Source: an uncultured Treponema sp. (lineage in GTDB: Bacteria > Spirochaetota > Spirochaetia > Treponematales > Treponemataceae). Taken from it: 11,699 nt of DNA. Under the pieces are notes generated by a model. That model searched no databases, was not told the origin of the DNA, and saw nothing but the letters and a program-made list of their open reading frames with translations. The stretch lies in contig CAKUWD010000080.1 of NCBI GenBank assembly GCA_934699065.1, forward strand, positions 1 to 11,699, read 5' to 3'. A program made the position numbers and the translations under genes. Below are positions 1 through 7,600 of this stretch, in pieces. Every line of letters begins with the position of its first letter. The stretch's first letter is position 1.

Positions 1-461
1 GTTCCCTGTGGATCACTTGTATTTTCTGGACTATCTGATTCCGGCGTCTCAGCTGTATTTTGCTTCATAGGAATAATAAGAGCATTATCTCCGGCTGTTA
101 TTGTTACAGTTGCAGATTTTCCTTTATAAAAGATTTGCTTTTCTTCTCCTGAAATTACATAGATGCTGGCTTCCGCCCATATTTGAATACCAACTGGAAT
201 ATTTAAAAAGCTTATAGACGCTTTATCATTTTCAATCTTTACAGTTTGCAAGGCTTCATAATCTCCTTTCAGCATAACTTCAAGGAAAGAAAACTCATTT
301 TTCGTATCAGTGACGCTTCGACTTTTTATACCATTTATCTGAAAACTAACAGAAGCGGAAGGATTGTTTTCAAGACTATTATCAAAAAAAGAACAACTGG
401 TAAATAAAGATGCTGCAATAAAAAGAAAAAGGCAGATTTTACGCTGTACTAACTTATGCAT
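1..461 (-). CDS. Putative lipoprotein, 3' end outside the window
   Basis: Partial gene: 153 codons are open from the ATG at 461 down to the window edge with no stop. The N-terminus is a lipoprotein signal peptide: basic start (MHKLVQRK), hydrophobic run (ICLFLFIAASLF), then the lipobox-like LFTSC with Cys23 as the likely lipidated residue. Phe at -3 fits the looser spirochaetal lipobox better than the E. coli rule. Mature residues 24-140 alternate polar and hydrophobic positions and contain no cysteine, which suggests a beta-sandwich (Ig-like) module. A Ser/Glu/Thr/Pro-rich stretch follows, probably a linker to a further domain. The start is supported by AGGAG 11 bases upstream and by a promoter at 488-515. 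It is probably anchored to a membrane and faces the periplasm or the cell surface. I do not recognise the family and assign no function. It diverges from the PHP gene. Confidence 0.75.
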   Translation of the reverse strand, partial: MHKLVQRKICLFLFIAASLFTSCSFFDNSLENNPSASVSFQINGIKSRSVTDTKNEFSFLEVMLKGDYEALQTVKIENDKASISFLNIPVGIQIWAEASIYVISGEEKQIFYKGKSATVTITAGDNALIIPMKQNTAETPESDSPENTSDPQG

Positions 462-487
462 AAAAAAAGTGTCTCCTATATCTTTTT

Positions 488-515
488 ATTATACTTGAAT
501 TTATGAAATTGTACA
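488..515 (-). promoter_or_regulatory. Sigma-70-type promoter for the lipoprotein gene
   Basis: On the minus strand the -10 box is a perfect TATAAT (488-493). The -35 box is TGTACA (510-515, four of six consensus bases), with a 16-base spacer. Transcription should begin near 481, giving a leader of about 20 bases that carries the AGGAG site before the ATG at 461. Inferred from sequence only. Confidence 0.55.
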
Positions 516-532
516 TCTTTCATTTACATGGT

Positions 533-577
533 GTATGGGGGAGTGGGTAGTTTCGACAGGCTCAACCACCCCCATAC
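533..577. repeat. Imperfect hairpin containing a GTTTCGACAGGCTCAAC motif
   Basis: A 9-bp perfect inverted repeat, GTATGGGGG (533-541) against CCCCCATAC (569-577), encloses 27 bases that include GTTTCGACAGGCTCAAC. The stem can be extended by TGG/CCA if two bases bulge. There is no following T-run on either strand that would make it a clear terminator. The inner motif resembles a short sequence I recall as scattered through intergenic regions of several bacterial genomes, so it may be a dispersed repeat. That family identity is recollection and was not tested. Confidence 0.5.
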
Positions 578-584
578 GCCCTAT

Positions 585-600
585 GTTAGTTTTTACTAAC
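585..600. promoter_or_regulatory. Short perfect inverted repeat upstream of the PHP promoter
   Basis: GTTAGT-TTTT-ACTAAC is a perfect 6-bp inverted repeat with a 4-base spacer. It ends 17 bases before the -35 box of the PHP gene promoter. This is where an activator or repressor could bind. It could equally form the outer end of the neighbouring hairpin repeat. No regulator gene is present in the window to pair with it. Confidence 0.3.
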
Positions 601-617
601 ATTTATCTCTTAAATCA

Positions 618-646
618 ATGACAAAGATATCTGAGAGTGATATACT
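618..646 (+). promoter_or_regulatory. Near-consensus extended -10 promoter for the PHP gene
   Basis: ATGACA (618-623) matches the -35 consensus at five of six bases. A 17-base spacer leads to TATACT (641-646), which matches the -10 consensus at five of six and is preceded by TG at 638-639, an extended -10. The expected transcription start is near 653, only about three bases before the ATG at 656. No Shine-Dalgarno sequence lies between, so a leaderless mRNA is predicted. Confidence 0.65.
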
Positions 647-655
647 ATATTTATT

Positions 656-1372
656 ATGAAAACATACAAATACGAAACTCACCTTCACACTAGTGAAGCC
701 AGTAAATGCGGCTCATCACAGGGCGCAGAATATATTTCAGTTTATAAAAAACTTGGATACGATGGTATTTTCGTAACAGATCATTTTTTTGGCGGAAACA
801 CAGCCGTTTCTCATGAGCTGGACTGGCATACCCGTATTGAACAGTATTGCAGAGGTTACGAACACGCCCTTGAAGAAGCAAAACGTCAGAATGCTGTGGA
901 CGGCGGAAACTTTAAGGTATTCTTTGGAATTGAACAGACTTTCCAGGGCGATGACTATCTGATTTACGGACTTGATAAAAACTGGCTTTTAGATCATCCC
1001 GATGTTGAATCAATGAATCACCAGCAGCTTTTTGATGCAGTGAATCGGGAAGGCGGACTTATGATTCAGGCCCATCCGTTCAGACTTCGCGGCTACATTG
1101 GAGCAATTCATCTGCATCCGCGTGAAGTTCATGGTGTAGAAGTTTACAATGGCGGAAACACACCAGATCAAAATGATCTCGCCCTTGTTTATGCACAAAC
1201 TTACGGTTTTCCTATGACCAGCGGCTCAGACATTCACAATATAGGCTTTGCCCAGGAAGAAAAAATCGAAGGCACAATGGCGGTAGGAGGCATGGAATTC
1301 GACACGCCTCTCACTTCGATAGACGATTACATTGAAAGAATAAAAAGCAAACAGGGACAAATAATCTGCTAA
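656..1372 (+). CDS. PHP-domain metal-dependent phosphohydrolase
   Basis: A 238-residue single-domain protein of the PHP superfamily (polymerase and histidinol phosphatase). The metal-binding motifs appear in the expected order: HLH (His9, His11), TDH (Asp42, His43), GIE (Glu93), AHPF (His140) and GSDIH (Asp192, His194). Nothing is missing from the usual active site, which holds two or three metal ions and cleaves phosphoester bonds. There is no signal peptide or membrane segment, so it should be cytoplasmic. The length fits stand-alone PHP phosphatases or phosphoesterases rather than the PHP domain of a DNA polymerase. The substrate cannot be read from sequence; histidinol-phosphate or a small nucleotide are possibilities. 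ATG 656 is the only reasonable start. It lacks a Shine-Dalgarno site but sits nine bases after a strong -10 box. The gene is transcribed separately from the signalling operon that begins 48 bases downstream. Confidence 0.88.
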   Translation: MKTYKYETHLHTSEASKCGSSQGAEYISVYKKLGYDGIFVTDHFFGGNTAVSHELDWHTRIEQYCRGYEHALEEAKRQNAVDGGNFKVFFGIEQTFQGDDYLIYGLDKNWLLDHPDVESMNHQQLFDAVNREGGLMIQAHPFRLRGYIGAIHLHPREVHGVEVYNGGNTPDQNDLALVYAQTYGFPMTSGSDIHNIGFAQEEKIEGTMAVGGMEFDTPLTSIDDYIERIKSKQGQIIC

Positions 1373-1383
1373 CTCCCAAATTT

Positions 1384-1412
1384 TTGACAAATAATATTTT
1401 CAGGGTTAAAAT
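1384..1412 (+). promoter_or_regulatory. Consensus sigma-70 promoter for the signalling operon
   Basis: A perfect TTGACA (1384-1389), a 17-base spacer and TAAAAT (1407-1412, five of six). It lies in the 48-base gap after the PHP gene. The expected start of transcription is around 1418-1420, directly before the ATG at 1421, again predicting a leaderless mRNA. This strongly suggests that the operon has its own constitutive-type promoter. Confidence 0.7.
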
Positions 1413-1420
1413 TATGGGAT

Positions 1421-2473
1421 ATGCAGAACAATGCTTTTGCTAGGAAGCTTGCCATAATTCTTGGAATTTTTGGTATATCCGCTAATTTACTTGGAACACT
1501 GATTTCACTTTTTACGGGGCTTGCACACGTAAGCAGGGCCGAAAATTTTATAATTGATACAATTGTTTGCTTCGTCTGTACATTAATTCTTGCTTTTATT
1601 TTCTATTATTATTGCTTCAAAACTAAAAACTATAACAGATTTAATTTTGTCTGTATTACCTTTTGTGGATTCGTAACTTTCACAGCAATGTATATTGTTA
1701 CCGGAAACATTGTGTGCGGCTTTCCCTTTTACATGATGATTATTCCTGTTTACTATGGTTTTTCTTTGCCTGTTAAAAAAATCAAATTTTTATTTCCCCT
1801 TTCAAATCTGATTTTTTATATTGTGCTCTTTGTTCTGACTTTTACAGCCCCATACTTTCCGGGCCGTACAACTCTTTCAAACACTAGCATGATTCAGCAT
1901 TGTACAAGTTTTTCTGTAACATACCTTTTTTTATTTTTTGTCTGCTTTCTTGTTTCAAAACAATTTATGAAACAGAATCAAAAGCTTGAAGATTCAGAAA
2001 AAAATTACCGTGAGCTTTCAAGTCGCGATGAGCTTACAGGCCTTTACAACAGAAGAGCCCTTGATAATCGAGCCGAGCTTGGTTTTTCAAGCGCCATTAT
2101 TTATGATATAGATTTTTTCAAAAAGATTAATGACACATACGGGCATCAGATTGGTGATATTGCATTAAAAAATCTTTCACAAATTGTTTTGAAATATTGT
2201 TCAAATGAGTTTGAGCTCTACCGTTATGGAGGAGAGGAATTTGTAATTCTTTCACGTTTACCTGATTCTCTTACTCTCGAACTTTTTCAGCATGTAATGA
2301 ATGATGTCAGAATGCATTTTATTGTAGAAGGAAATTCAGTTACAATTTCTGCCGGCATTGCCAGCTTCTGTGAAGGTTATGAAAACACTATTAAACTTGC
2401 TGACGAAAATCTTTATCAGGCAAAAACGACAGGCCGCAATAAAATCTATATGAATGGTAAAGAAATAAAATAA
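1421..2473 (+). CDS. Membrane-anchored diguanylate cyclase (GGDEF domain)
   Basis: A 350-residue protein that makes cyclic di-GMP from two GTP. Residues 10-180 hold about six hydrophobic helices (near 10-33, 43-66, 73-95, 99-117, 122-143 and 163-180), forming an integral membrane sensor of unrecognised type. A short coiled-coil-like linker (about 181-200) leads to the GGDEF domain, residues 201-345. Visible signatures are DELTGLYNRR (204-213), the metal-binding DID (Asp229 and Asp231), NDTYGH, and the catalytic GGEEF (270-274) in full. The RxxD product-inhibition site, expected nine residues before the first Gly of GGEEF, is absent (SNEF, 261-264), so feedback inhibition by c-di-GMP is not expected. 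The active domain faces the cytoplasm. ATG 1421 has no Shine-Dalgarno site but lies eight bases after a strong -10. The ATG at 1414 is out of frame and soon closes. First gene of the operon; the next starts 25 bases after its stop. Confidence 0.92.
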   Translation: MQNNAFARKLAIILGIFGISANLLGTLISLFTGLAHVSRAENFIIDTIVCFVCTLILAFIFYYYCFKTKNYNRFNFVCITFCGFVTFTAMYIVTGNIVCGFPFYMMIIPVYYGFSLPVKKIKFLFPLSNLIFYIVLFVLTFTAPYFPGRTTLSNTSMIQHCTSFSVTYLFLFFVCFLVSKQFMKQNQKLEDSEKNYRELSSRDELTGLYNRRALDNRAELGFSSAIIYDIDFFKKINDTYGHQIGDIALKNLSQIVLKYCSNEFELYRYGGEEFVILSRLPDSLTLELFQHVMNDVRMHFIVEGNSVTISAGIASFCEGYENTIKLADENLYQAKTTGRNKIYMNGKEIK

Positions 2474-2488
2474 TTAATTTGATTTTTT

Positions 2489-2492
2489 GGAG
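2489..2492 (+). promoter_or_regulatory. Ribosome binding site that fixes the TTG start at 2499
   Basis: GGAG at 2489-2492 is six bases before the TTG at 2499. A longer reading from the TTG at 2487 would overlap this site and has no ribosome binding site of its own, so 2499 is preferred. Confidence 0.7.
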
Positions 2493-2498
2493 TCTCAT

Positions 2499-4133
2499 TT
2501 GAAAACACAAATCAAACCTGATTATAAAACGATAAATATCAACTCAAAGCGCATTATTCTTTCACTTTGTGGAATTGCAATTAACGTTATTCTTTCTTTT
2601 ATAATGTATAAATTTGGATTTCCGCTATATTTTGATACCATAGGAACGATTGGTGTTGCGGCTATCAGCGGAATGTTTTTTCCTGCAATCTGCACTGCGG
2701 TTATTACAAATGCAGTCTGTTCTCTTTTTTACGGACCTTCAATTTATGTATCCTTTTTTCATGCTTTTATTGCAATATTTACAGTTGTATTTTTCAAAAA
2801 GAATACTTTTAGGGATTTCTTAAAAAGTCTGCTATATGTTCTGATTATCACAATCATATCAACTTTTTCTGCTTCACTAACTCAATATGCAATTTACGGT
2901 AAATCTGGAACATGTTTTATTGCAAAGAATGCACTTGCTTTTTCATCCTCAACTTCAATTCCCTTCCTGGCAGCATACCTGCTAACAAGTTCTATTCTTT
3001 ATTTTATTGAAAAATGTTTTATTTGTATTTTAATAATGATTCTGATGTCTCTGCTTCCAAAAAAGTTTCTGGATTCATTTAAAGATGATAACTGGTCGAG
3101 ACATATTTCTGAATCTGCCCGGCAATATATGGAGGGCCGCTCAAACGATATTAAAAATCCTCTTCATAAAAGAATTACTCAAATCTTTGTTATTTCATCT
3201 GCAATTCTGGTTTTTATTACCGGCTTTATTGCAGTACGTCTCTTTTATGATAATACGAAAAAACAGAAAACAGAAAGTGCCTATAACTGTGCTAAACTTG
3301 CAGCCGAATTTATTGATCCTGCAAAAGTTGATGATTTTATAAAATACGGAAGCGATGCTCCAGGCTATGACGAAACTTATGATTTACTGGCAAAAATCCG
3401 CGATAATTCTCCCGACATAACATATCTTTATCTTATACGTGCAGAAGAAAATGGAGCTCGTTTTATTATTGATACAGATGAAGATGATCCTTATGCACCA
3501 GGCCAGCTTGTTCCTTATGACAAAGAATTTACACCATACATTCCTGCACTCTTAGAGGGTAAACAAGTTGAACCAATTGCTACACAAACTTTTTTTGGAT
3601 GGCTTCTTACAATTTATAGTCCGGTTTTAAATGAAGACGGAAGAACCGTTTGTTATGTTGGTGCGGATGTTTCTTTAATTTATATTACTGGTTTTATGAA
3701 AAGCTTTATTGTAAAAGTTTTTCTTGTTATGGCAGGGTTCTTCCTCGTTATCATCTCTTACACAATCTGGGCTATCGGAAACAACATGTCTTATCCGATA
3801 AGCATACTTGCTTCCTGTATTGATTTGTTCTCAAACTCTTTTGAAGATCAGGAAAAGCTTGAAGAAAATGTAAAACAGATTCGGGCAATCAATATTCAAA
3901 GCGGTGACGAAATTCAAAAATTGTATGATGCTATTTGCCGCATGACACTGAGTCAGTCAGAGCAGCTTAGGGACATTCGCCGTCTTTCTGATTCTACTGT
4001 TACCATGCAGGATGGTCTTATTATCACAATGGCAGATATGGTAGAAAGCCGCGACTCCGATACAGGTGCCCATGTTCAAAAAACTTCTGCCTATGTAAAA
4101 ATCATTGTAGAAGGTCTTAAGAAAAAAGGTTAG
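2499..4133 (+). CDS. N-terminal sensor half of the split HD-GYP protein
   Basis: This is the 544-residue product expected if the TAG at 4131 ends translation. It retains the whole membrane and sensor part. The first 190 residues are a hydrophobic region of about five or six helices, somewhat like the transporter-type membrane regions seen in some signalling proteins. Basic linkers lead to a helix at 228-248, then a Cache-like domain (residues 250-395; notable stretches YLYLI near 309-313 and CYVGADVSL near 385-393), typical of small-molecule sensing outside the cytoplasm. A second helix lies at 403-426. The product keeps the start of the HD-GYP fold (ESRDSDTGAH) and stops at KKKG, so it cannot hydrolyse c-di-GMP. 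It could still bind ligand and form dead dimers. Initiation is at TTG with a GGAG site. Confidence 0.7.
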   Translation: MKTQIKPDYKTININSKRIILSLCGIAINVILSFIMYKFGFPLYFDTIGTIGVAAISGMFFPAICTAVITNAVCSLFYGPSIYVSFFHAFIAIFTVVFFKKNTFRDFLKSLLYVLIITIISTFSASLTQYAIYGKSGTCFIAKNALAFSSSTSIPFLAAYLLTSSILYFIEKCFICILIMILMSLLPKKFLDSFKDDNWSRHISESARQYMEGRSNDIKNPLHKRITQIFVISSAILVFITGFIAVRLFYDNTKKQKTESAYNCAKLAAEFIDPAKVDDFIKYGSDAPGYDETYDLLAKIRDNSPDITYLYLIRAEENGARFIIDTDEDDPYAPGQLVPYDKEFTPYIPALLEGKQVEPIATQTFFGWLLTIYSPVLNEDGRTVCYVGADVSLIYITGFMKSFIVKVFLVMAGFFLVIISYTIWAIGNNMSYPISILASCIDLFSNSFEDQEKLEENVKQIRAINIQSGDEIQKLYDAICRMTLSQSEQLRDIRRLSDSTVTMQDGLIITMADMVESRDSDTGAHVQKTSAYVKIIVEGLKKKG

Positions 4134-4160
4134 TACCCGCAAAAAATCACACCAAAGTTT

Positions 4161-4652
4161 ATGTCAGATGTTGTGAGATCGGCTCCGCTTCATGACGTTG
4201 GAAAAATTAATATTTCAGACACAGTTTTGAACAAACCTGGAAAACTCACCGACGAAGAATTTGCAATTATGAAAACTCACACGACGGCAGGAAAAGAAAT
4301 CCTTGAGAAAGCAATCAGTACCGTTCAGGGGGAAAACTATCTTAAAGAAGCCCGTAACATGGCGGCCTACCATCACGAACGCTGGGATGGAAAAGGTTAC
4401 CCGGAAGGTTTGCACGGTGAAGTAATTCCGCTTTCTGCCCGTATTATGGCCGTTGCAGATGTTTTTGATGCGCTTGCCTCGCCTCGTGTTTATAAACCTG
4501 CATTTCCACTGGAAAAAGCCCTTGCAATTTTGCAGGAAGGAAGCGGTACCCAGTTTGACCCGAAATGTGTAGAAGTATTTATGGATTCACTTTCTGAAGT
4601 AAAGATGGTTTTGAAAAAATATCATTCTGAAACTCCAGATTTTACTAACTGA
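4161..4652 (+). CDS. C-terminal HD-GYP catalytic fragment after the in-frame stop
   Basis: A 163-residue remnant in the same frame as the preceding coding region. Counted from Met at 4161, it carries the HD pair (His11, Asp12, in LHDVGK), His40, HHE (His71, His72), the GYP motif (79-81, in WDGKGYP), and Asp100 in VADVFDA, all typical of c-di-GMP phosphodiesterases of the HD-GYP class. The only part missing is the first helix with its DTGAH motif. No Shine-Dalgarno sequence precedes ATG 4161 (the upstream bases are mostly A and C), so independent translation is doubtful. Expression would need readthrough of the TAG or weak re-initiation. It ends 11 bases before the start of the next gene. Confidence 0.55.
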   Translation: MSDVVRSAPLHDVGKINISDTVLNKPGKLTDEEFAIMKTHTTAGKEILEKAISTVQGENYLKEARNMAAYHHERWDGKGYPEGLHGEVIPLSARIMAVADVFDALASPRVYKPAFPLEKALAILQEGSGTQFDPKCVEVFMDSLSEVKMVLKKYHSETPDFTN

Positions 4653-4653
4653 C

Positions 4654-4658
4654 GGAGG
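4654..4658 (+). promoter_or_regulatory. Strong ribosome binding site before TTG 4664
   Basis: GGAGG lies five bases before TTG 4664. The ten bases GACGGAGGAA (4651-4660) recur exactly at 8251-8260 before the last gene of the operon. The site overlaps the end of the upstream TGA stop region, which suggests translational coupling. Confidence 0.75.
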
Positions 4659-4663
4659 AAGTC

Positions 4664-7600
4664 TTGCTTTTACGAAAAACTAATTTCAAATTAAAATCTT
4701 TTATTTTCGCAAGTCTTTTGATTTTTTGCCAGACCGTCTTTGCTGAGGGTGGAGGTTATGCAGTAACAAAACAATTTTCTGACGTTAGTTACACAAGCGT
4801 TATTTATGATGCAACAAACGGGCTTCCCACATCTGATGCAAATTTTATTTTAGGAGCAAAAGATGGTTATGTCTGGATTGGAGGCTACAGTGGAATAATC
4901 CGTTATGACGGAAAAATCTTTGAACGCCTTCCTACTACAAATGGACTTACCAGTGGACGCGCTTTTTTTGAAGACAGTAAACACAGAATCTGGGTTGGAA
5001 CAAATGATAACGGTGTTGTAGTTATTGATGGTAACGACATCCGCCAGTTTACTTATAAAGATGGACTTCCTTCATCTTCTATCAGACATTTTGCTGAAGA
5101 TAAAGACGGAAATATTTTTGTCGCAACTACTACAGGTCTTGCAATGATTAAGGACAACGGGCTTGTTTATAAAGTTTCAAATCCTGCAATTGATAAAGAA
5201 AGAATCTTAAAACTTGTTTCTGATACAAGCGGCAAAATCTATGGCCAGACATTAAATGGCATTGTTTTTTCAATCGTAAACAGAAATGTATCTGAAGTCT
5301 ATACAAGCTCAGAACTTGGAATGAACACTATAACTACAATTCTTGCAGACCCTCTCAATGTGGGAAAAGTTTATATGTGCTCTGAAGGCGGAGTTATTTA
5401 TTATGGCGATTTTGGAAAGAAGAACTCCGAGTTAACCAGAATAGATGTTTCTCCTATAAAAACTGTTCAATGGATTTCATACGACTGTTTTAGAATCTGG
5501 ATTTGTTCCAGAAGCCAGATTGGATACCTTGATAAAGACAATAAGCTGAACATTGTTTCAAAGCTTCCTATGAACGGCTCAATTGAAATGTTTACTTCTG
5601 ACTATCAGGGAAACATGTGGGTCTGCTCTTCAACTCAGGGTGTAATGAAGATTGTAGCGAACAACTTTGTTAATCTTTCTGATGAAGCAAAGCTTCCTAA
5701 AAAAACTGTAAATGCAACCTGTCTTCATAATAATCTTTTATATATTGGAACTGAAACTGGTCTTTATATTATTGATAAAAATAATCAGCAGATAAAAAAC
5801 TCACTTACAGAATTTATTGGTGATTCTCGAATAAGATGTATTACAGAAGATCAGAATAAAAATATATGGGTTGGTACTTTTACAAATAACAAAGGGCTTG
5901 TCTGCCAGTCTCCGGATGGAAAAATCACTTCGTTTACTACAGACAAGGGAATTGCTGACAATAAAATCAGGGTTATAAAGATTGCAAAAGACAACACTAT
6001 TCTCTGCGGAACAAATGACGGCTTTTCCATTATCAAAAATAATCAGGTTATCCGGAATATTAAAAAGAATGATATTATAAAGAACTCGGTTTTCCTTTCC
6101 GTAGAAGAATCTGAAGACGGAAAGATTTATCTTGGTACAGACGGCGACGGCATCTATGTTATTTCCGGTTCTGTAATTCAAAGATATGGACGCGACGATG
6201 GTCTTACCAGTGATGTTGTTATGCGCATCAAGGAAGACAAAAAAAATGGAGTTATCTGGCTGGTTACTTCAAACTCCATTCAGTATATGAAGGGTGGAAG
6301 AATCAAAAATATAACTTCCTTCCCATATAACAACAACTACGACCTTTATATCAATAATAAAAATGAAATCTGGGTTCTTGCTTCTTCTGGTATTTACACC
6401 GCAAATACAGAAGCTCTTCTTTCTGATAATGTAACTGACTACAGACTTTATACGGTTGCAAACGGTCTTCCAAGTTCTGTTACAAGTAACTCTTACAGCG
6501 CACTTGATGAAAACGGAAATCTTTATATCTGCTGCCGCGAAGGTGTTTCAAGTGTAAACATTAATAATTATGCCGAGCAGAAAATCCAGATTAAAACTGC
6601 CCTTAATTCTATTTACTGCGGAAATCAGAAAATTCTTCCTTCCGAAAGCGGCGCATATATTATTCCACCTTCTCACGAGCGAATTAAAATAACAGCCTCT
6701 GTAATGGATTATTCAATGTCTAATCCTTATGTCAGAATCTTTCTTGATGGTGCAAAAGATGATGGTATTACAGTAAACAGAAATTCGCTCACTGCTCTTG
6801 AATACACAAACCTTTCTTACGGATACTACACTTTCCATATTCAGGTTTTGAGCCAGAACAAAAAAGACGTTCTTCAGGATAACAGTTTTTCTATTATCAA
6901 AAGATTCCGTCTCATAGAATTAATGGAATTTAAATTCATTCTGATTTCCCTTCTTGTTATTACAGCCGGCTTCATCGTATGGCGCATCATGAAATCTACG
7001 ATTATCGTAAATCAATACCGGCAGTTGGAAAATGCGAAAGAAGAAGCCGAACAGGCAAACAAAACAAAGTCGCGCTTCCTTTCAAATATGTCAAAGGAAA
7101 TCATCACACCTATAAACACAATCATGGGTATGAACGAAATGATTCTCCGCGAAAATTCAAAGGACGTTCCAAAACAATACATTTCAGCTATCGTTAATTA
7201 TGGAATGAATATCCGCGAAGCTTCAGAATCACTTTTGACTCTTGTAAACGATCTTCTGGAAATTACAAAAATTGAATCTGGAAAGCTTGCTGTAAGAAAA
7301 AGCGAATACAGTGTTCAAAACCTTCTTCGTTCCGTTATTATTCCTGCAAGACAAAAAAGTATATTGAAAGGTCTTACTTTTACAGTTTCTATTGATCAGA
7401 CAATTCCTAACCGACTTAATGGTGATGTTGGTAAAATCAAACAGATTCTTTTGAATCTTCTTTCCAACGCAATTAAATATACAGAAGAAGGCAGTGTTGA
7501 TTTTAAAATCTCGATGGAAGGCCGAACTAACGAAAACTGTGATTTGTGCATCCGTGTAAAAGACACCGGTAACGGTATGAAGCCGGAAATTATTGAAACT

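Larger units (their letters stand above)
2499..4652 (+). pseudogene. HD-GYP phosphodiesterase gene interrupted by an in-frame TAG
   Basis: The reading frame from TTG 2499 runs to TAG at 4131-4133 and then continues open in the same frame to TGA at 4650-4652. Read through, it gives a 717-position protein: multi-helix membrane region (about 18-190), a helix (228-248), an extracytoplasmic Cache-like domain (about 250-395), a helix (403-426), a cytoplasmic linker, and an HD-GYP domain (about 497-710). The stop falls at position 545 inside that domain, after the first helix with DTGAH (521-525) and before the HD motif. The context reads G-stop-YP; related proteins, as I recall them, have GYYP here, so one base change of a tyrosine codon (TAT/TAC to TAG) explains it. 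All catalytic residues downstream are intact, which points to a very recent mutation, phase variation, or a sequencing error. The full protein would degrade c-di-GMP. Confidence 0.8.

Noticed and set aside
1373..1420. c-di-GMP riboswitch in front of the cyclase gene.
   Set aside because: The gap is only 48 bases, is filled by a promoter, and leaves no room for a structured leader.
2487..2498. Start of the HD-GYP gene at TTG 2487.
   Set aside because: That start overlaps the GGAG ribosome binding site that correctly positions TTG 2499, and it has no ribosome binding site of its own.
4131..4133. TAG read as an amino acid (amber recoding such as pyrrolysine).
   Set aside because: The symporter gene in this window ends in TAG (10631-10629), so TAG works as a normal stop. 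HD-GYP proteins are not known to use pyrrolysine, and the site fits a mutated Tyr codon.
4751..6580. Repeated segments as DNA-level tandem repeats or a CRISPR-like array.
   Set aside because: The repetition is only at protein level (propeller blades); the DNA units differ in sequence and spacing.
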